7,320 bases of DNA, from assembly GCA_002407905.1 (NCBI GenBank), contig DHPL01000069.1, positions 16,626 to 23,945 of the forward strand, written 5' to 3'. Positions 5,560 through 7,320 of this stretch are shown piece by piece (the stretch's first letter is position 1; each line of letters begins with the position of its first letter). This DNA comes from Anaerolineaceae bacterium UBA5365 (GTDB taxonomy: Bacteria; Chloroflexota; Anaerolineae; Anaerolineales; Anaerolineaceae). Both the position numbers and the translations under genes were made by a program. The notes beneath the pieces were generated by a model. The model was not told the origin of the DNA, searched no databases, and worked only from the letters and a program-made list of their open reading frames with translations.

Positions 5560-5751
5560 ATGGCAGAAGAACGAGAGCCCATTACCACCACCCTGGCCGA
5601 AACTGAAAACTACATGGCCTGGCGCGCTGAAGAACCAGACGGGGAGACGACCTACCACCTGGAATTCAATGACGTGACCCTGCATTTTTTCAGTGAGGAA
5701 TGGCAGGAGTTCATTAAACTCGCTCAGAGCGTTCTGGACGAAGAAGCTTAA
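5560..5751 (+). CDS. Small acidic protein of unknown function (63 aa)
   Basis: This soluble 63-residue protein is rich in Glu and Asp. It begins MAEEREPITT, contains NYMAWRAEEPDGETTYHLEF (18-37) and NDVTLHFFSEEWQEFIKL (38-54), and ends SVLDEEA. The pattern suggests a small alpha/beta fold: two strands (Y19-R22 and T31-F36), a third strand (V39-F44), then an amphipathic helix from about S45. I see no membrane segment, cysteine or recognisable catalytic motif, and I do not recognise a named family. The start ATG 5560 is set by AAGGAG six bases upstream. A frame extension to 5515 would run inside the permease gene and is rejected. It follows the permease stop by 10 bp and precedes a terminator, so it is the last gene of that operon. 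The normal-looking composition and strong ribosome binding site argue that it is a real gene. Confidence 0.75.
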   Translation: MAEEREPITTTLAETENYMAWRAEEPDGETTYHLEFNDVTLHFFSEEWQEFIKLAQSVLDEEA

Positions 5752-5770
5752 ACGCCAAATAACCGAAACC

Positions 5771-5798
5771 AGGGCCCCGCACGGGGCCTTAATCGTTT
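5771..5798 (+). terminator. Intrinsic terminator of the permease operon
   Basis: GGCCCC (5773-5778) pairs with GGGGCC (5783-5788) around a GCAC loop, with A5771-T5790 and a G-T wobble extending the stem. It is followed by TTAATCGTTT, an interrupted T-rich tail. It lies 20 bp after the stop of the 63-residue gene, the expected place for a plus-strand terminator. The broken T-run makes it weaker than the second hairpin. Confidence 0.6.
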
Positions 5799-5830
5799 AA
5801 ACCTTTGGAGCGTTAATTCCCTGCCCGGGA

Positions 5831-5861
5831 TCAAAAACGGCGCGGGCAAGCCCGCGCCGTT
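5831..5861 (-). terminator. Intrinsic terminator of the coiled-coil membrane protein gene
   Basis: AACGGCGCGGGC (5836-5847) and GCCCGCGCCGTT (5850-5861) form a perfect 12-bp inverted repeat with a 2-base centre, realistically an 11-bp stem with a 4-base loop. Read on the minus strand, the stem runs directly into TTTTT (5837-5833). It starts 17 bases after the TAG at 5878-5880. This is a canonical rho-independent terminator for the minus-strand gene. Confidence 0.85.
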
Positions 5862-5877
5862 AGCAATTTCGGAGGTA

Positions 5878-7320
5878 CTAAAAAGCCAAGACCAGCAGCA
5901 CAATAATGCCCGCCAGCAGGAGTACCGCGCCGGCAACAAAAAGCCAGAAACGCGTGACGGCGGGCTTGTCCGTCCGGGCCAGGTCCAAACGCACTGCATC
6001 GGCATCGCTGCTCAGCTGAGCGATCTTTTCCTTGCTGGCATCCAACTTTTGATAGAAATCACTCAGCAGGTTGGGCTGGGGCCGAACCCGGTCGGCTTCC
6101 ACACCCAGCTCACGGATCACCGGCTGCATTGCCGCCCTGATCCCGCGCAGCTCCTCTTCCCGCGCGGCACGTGTATCCCGAATGTTTGCCAAATTCTGAT
6201 CGATCGGCTGCAAGGCTTCCTTCTCCGCTGCCTGCATCTTCGCGATCGCGTCCTTTGCCCGGTCCACCTCGTCCTGGAAGCTGGGCAGTTTGGCGCGCAG
6301 TTCAGCCATCCGCAATTCCTTGACCGGCAATTGGTCCGAGATCTCAAAAACCTGCTTGCCCAGGGTGGCGATGGTGTTATTCAGGGTCGTGATCTGCTGT
6401 TCTTTATCCGGCAGGTCGCTTTCCTGCAAAGAGGCCATTTTGGTCTGGTGACCATGCAGCTCGTTGAGCAGGGAAGTCTTTTGTTTAGTCAGTTTGCCCA
6501 GCACATTTTCCGTATCGTCAATCTCGCTGCGAGCCCCTGAGAATTGTTCCATCGCCTGGGTGAGCAGTACCTGAAGACCGCCGATCTTCTCCTCATATTC
6601 TTTAACCAGCCCTGCCCGGGTTTCCTGAGCCTTGGTCATATCCAGGTCCAGCGAGCGCAGATGGTCGCCGATGGGCGCCAGTTTTGCTTCCAGGGCTTCC
6701 AATTGCTGGTAAGGCCCGGTATAGCCTGGGTCGCTCATTTTCTCGGCCCACACTTTGTTGCCCAGGTTGTCATAGAAGAGCACCCGCTCCTGCTCCAGCT
6801 TACCCAGGTCGCCCTGCAGGCGCGAGGCCTTGCGCCGGTTTTTGGTGAGCGCGGTGTTTTCTTTCACCCAGCCCTGCAGCAAGCCCTTTTGCAGCAGGAG
6901 GATGACCGCGGCGATCAGGATCAGCAGCAGAACGCCCGCCCCGACCAGATAGGGCACCTGCGGGTTTACCTGCCCCAACTGGACCACTGCTTCAGGCCGT
7001 GCGGTTGCCCCAGCCCACTGCACAGTGCCCGCGTCCAGCAAGCGCCCGTTGTGGCTGAGAACTTTGGCCGTATGCAAGGTTAGGCTGCGGTCAGCTACCT
7101 GGCCCAAAATTTCATCAAAGAAGGTGAAAACGAATCGGTAAGCGCTCTGGCCTTCATAGGTAACCGGCGTCAGGGAAAAATAGTCGTTCCGGTCCGTGCT
7201 TACCTTGGTCAAGGTGGTTTCAGCGCTGTAGACTACCGCCCCGGCACTGCCTTCGCTGCGCTTCCAACTTACATTGATGCCGTGGTCCTGGGCCTGGGCG
7301 GCCGTTTGCTGGGCTTGTTG
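5878..7320 (-). CDS. Membrane protein with a long coiled coil between two membrane helices (5'-truncated)
   Basis: The frame is open to the window edge, giving 480 visible residues; TTG 7212 is an internal codon, not the start. Visible residues 1-121 are predicted extracytoplasmic and beta-rich, with HGINVSWKRSEG near the edge and DYFSLTPVTYEGQSAYRFVFTF-like strands further on. A membrane helix (about 122-144, VPYLVGAGVLLLILIAAV) is followed by a basic stretch (KENTALTKNRRKASR). Residues about 155-450 are charged and heptad-like, rich in L, E, K, Q, A and D, consistent with an interrupted coiled coil. A second membrane helix (457-480) ends at the C-terminus (IIVLLVLAF). Positive-inside reasoning puts the coiled coil in the cytoplasm with both ends in the membrane. 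I do not recognise a named family. Upstream parts, possibly including a signal peptide and further ectodomain, are outside the window. A strong terminator follows. Confidence 0.8.
   Translation of the reverse strand, partial: QQAQQTAAQAQDHGINVSWKRSEGSAGAVVYSAETTLTKVSTDRNDYFSLTPVTYEGQSAYRFVFTFFDEILGQVADRSLTLHTAKVLSHNGRLLDAGTVQWAGATARPEAVVQLGQVNPQVPYLVGAGVLLLILIAAVILLLQKGLLQGWVKENTALTKNRRKASRLQGDLGKLEQERVLFYDNLGNKVWAEKMSDPGYTGPYQQLEALEAKLAPIGDHLRSLDLDMTKAQETRAGLVKEYEEKIGGLQVLLTQAMEQFSGARSEIDDTENVLGKLTKQKTSLLNELHGHQTKMASLQESDLPDKEQQITTLNNTIATLGKQVFEISDQLPVKELRMAELRAKLPSFQDEVDRAKDAIAKMQAAEKEALQPIDQNLANIRDTRAAREEELRGIRAAMQPVIRELGVEADRVRPQPNLLSDFYQKLDASKEKIAQLSSDADAVRLDLARTDKPAVTRFWLFVAGAVLLLAGIIVLLVLAF

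Noticed and set aside
6049..7083. Two long plus-strand frames (6049-6540 and 6544-7083) opposite the coiled-coil protein
   Set aside because: They are antisense shadows of a biased coding region. They show no ribosome binding site or domain, and the minus frame has coherent membrane and coiled-coil structure plus a matching terminator.

Overview
The window reads as an ordinary chromosomal stretch from a bacterium of moderate to fairly high GC. The protein style and family mix (AI-2E-type permease with a Lys-rich tail, DUF4126, DUF2085, Fe-S aldo/keto reductase, Pro/Gln-rich single-pass protein) resemble Chloroflexota, most likely class Anaerolineae. This assignment is inferred from family resemblance only; no rRNA or marker gene is present. 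I see no mobile element, CRISPR array, phage gene, tRNA or rRNA.

Layout. (1) Positions 1-781, plus strand: the C-terminal end of an ABC-transporter ATPase (TOBE domain), overlapping by 8 bp a DUF402 protein that is probably a nucleotide phosphatase. (2) Positions 778-3937, minus strand: four genes. In transcription order they are an aldo/keto reductase with a C-terminal two-cluster ferredoxin-like domain, a DUF2085 membrane protein starting on the base after the reductase stop codon, a DUF4126 membrane protein, and a Pro/Gln/Gly/Tyr-rich tail-anchored protein. An extended -10 promoter in the 1887-1945 gap suggests two transcription units: reductase-DUF2085 and DUF4126-tail-anchored. The last gene meets DUF402 tail to tail with a 3-bp overlap. 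(3) Positions 3938-4097: a divergent control region with a perfect 7-bp inverted repeat in front of the reductase. (4) Positions 4098-5751, plus strand: an AI-2E/PerM-family permease followed by a 63-residue acidic protein with a strong ribosome binding site overlapping the permease stop codon. (5) Positions 5752-5877: two separate hairpins, one terminator for each converging transcript. (6) Positions 5878-7320, minus strand: a 5'-truncated gene for a membrane protein with an extracytoplasmic N-terminal part, one membrane helix, about 300 residues of coiled coil, and a second membrane helix at its extreme C-terminus.

Functionally the window is mostly cell-envelope and housekeeping genes, and most of the families are poorly characterised. 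The best leads are the reductase/DUF2085 coupling with its candidate operator, the permease start without a ribosome binding site, and the coiled-coil protein anchored at both ends. None of them amounts to a clear new system from sequence alone.
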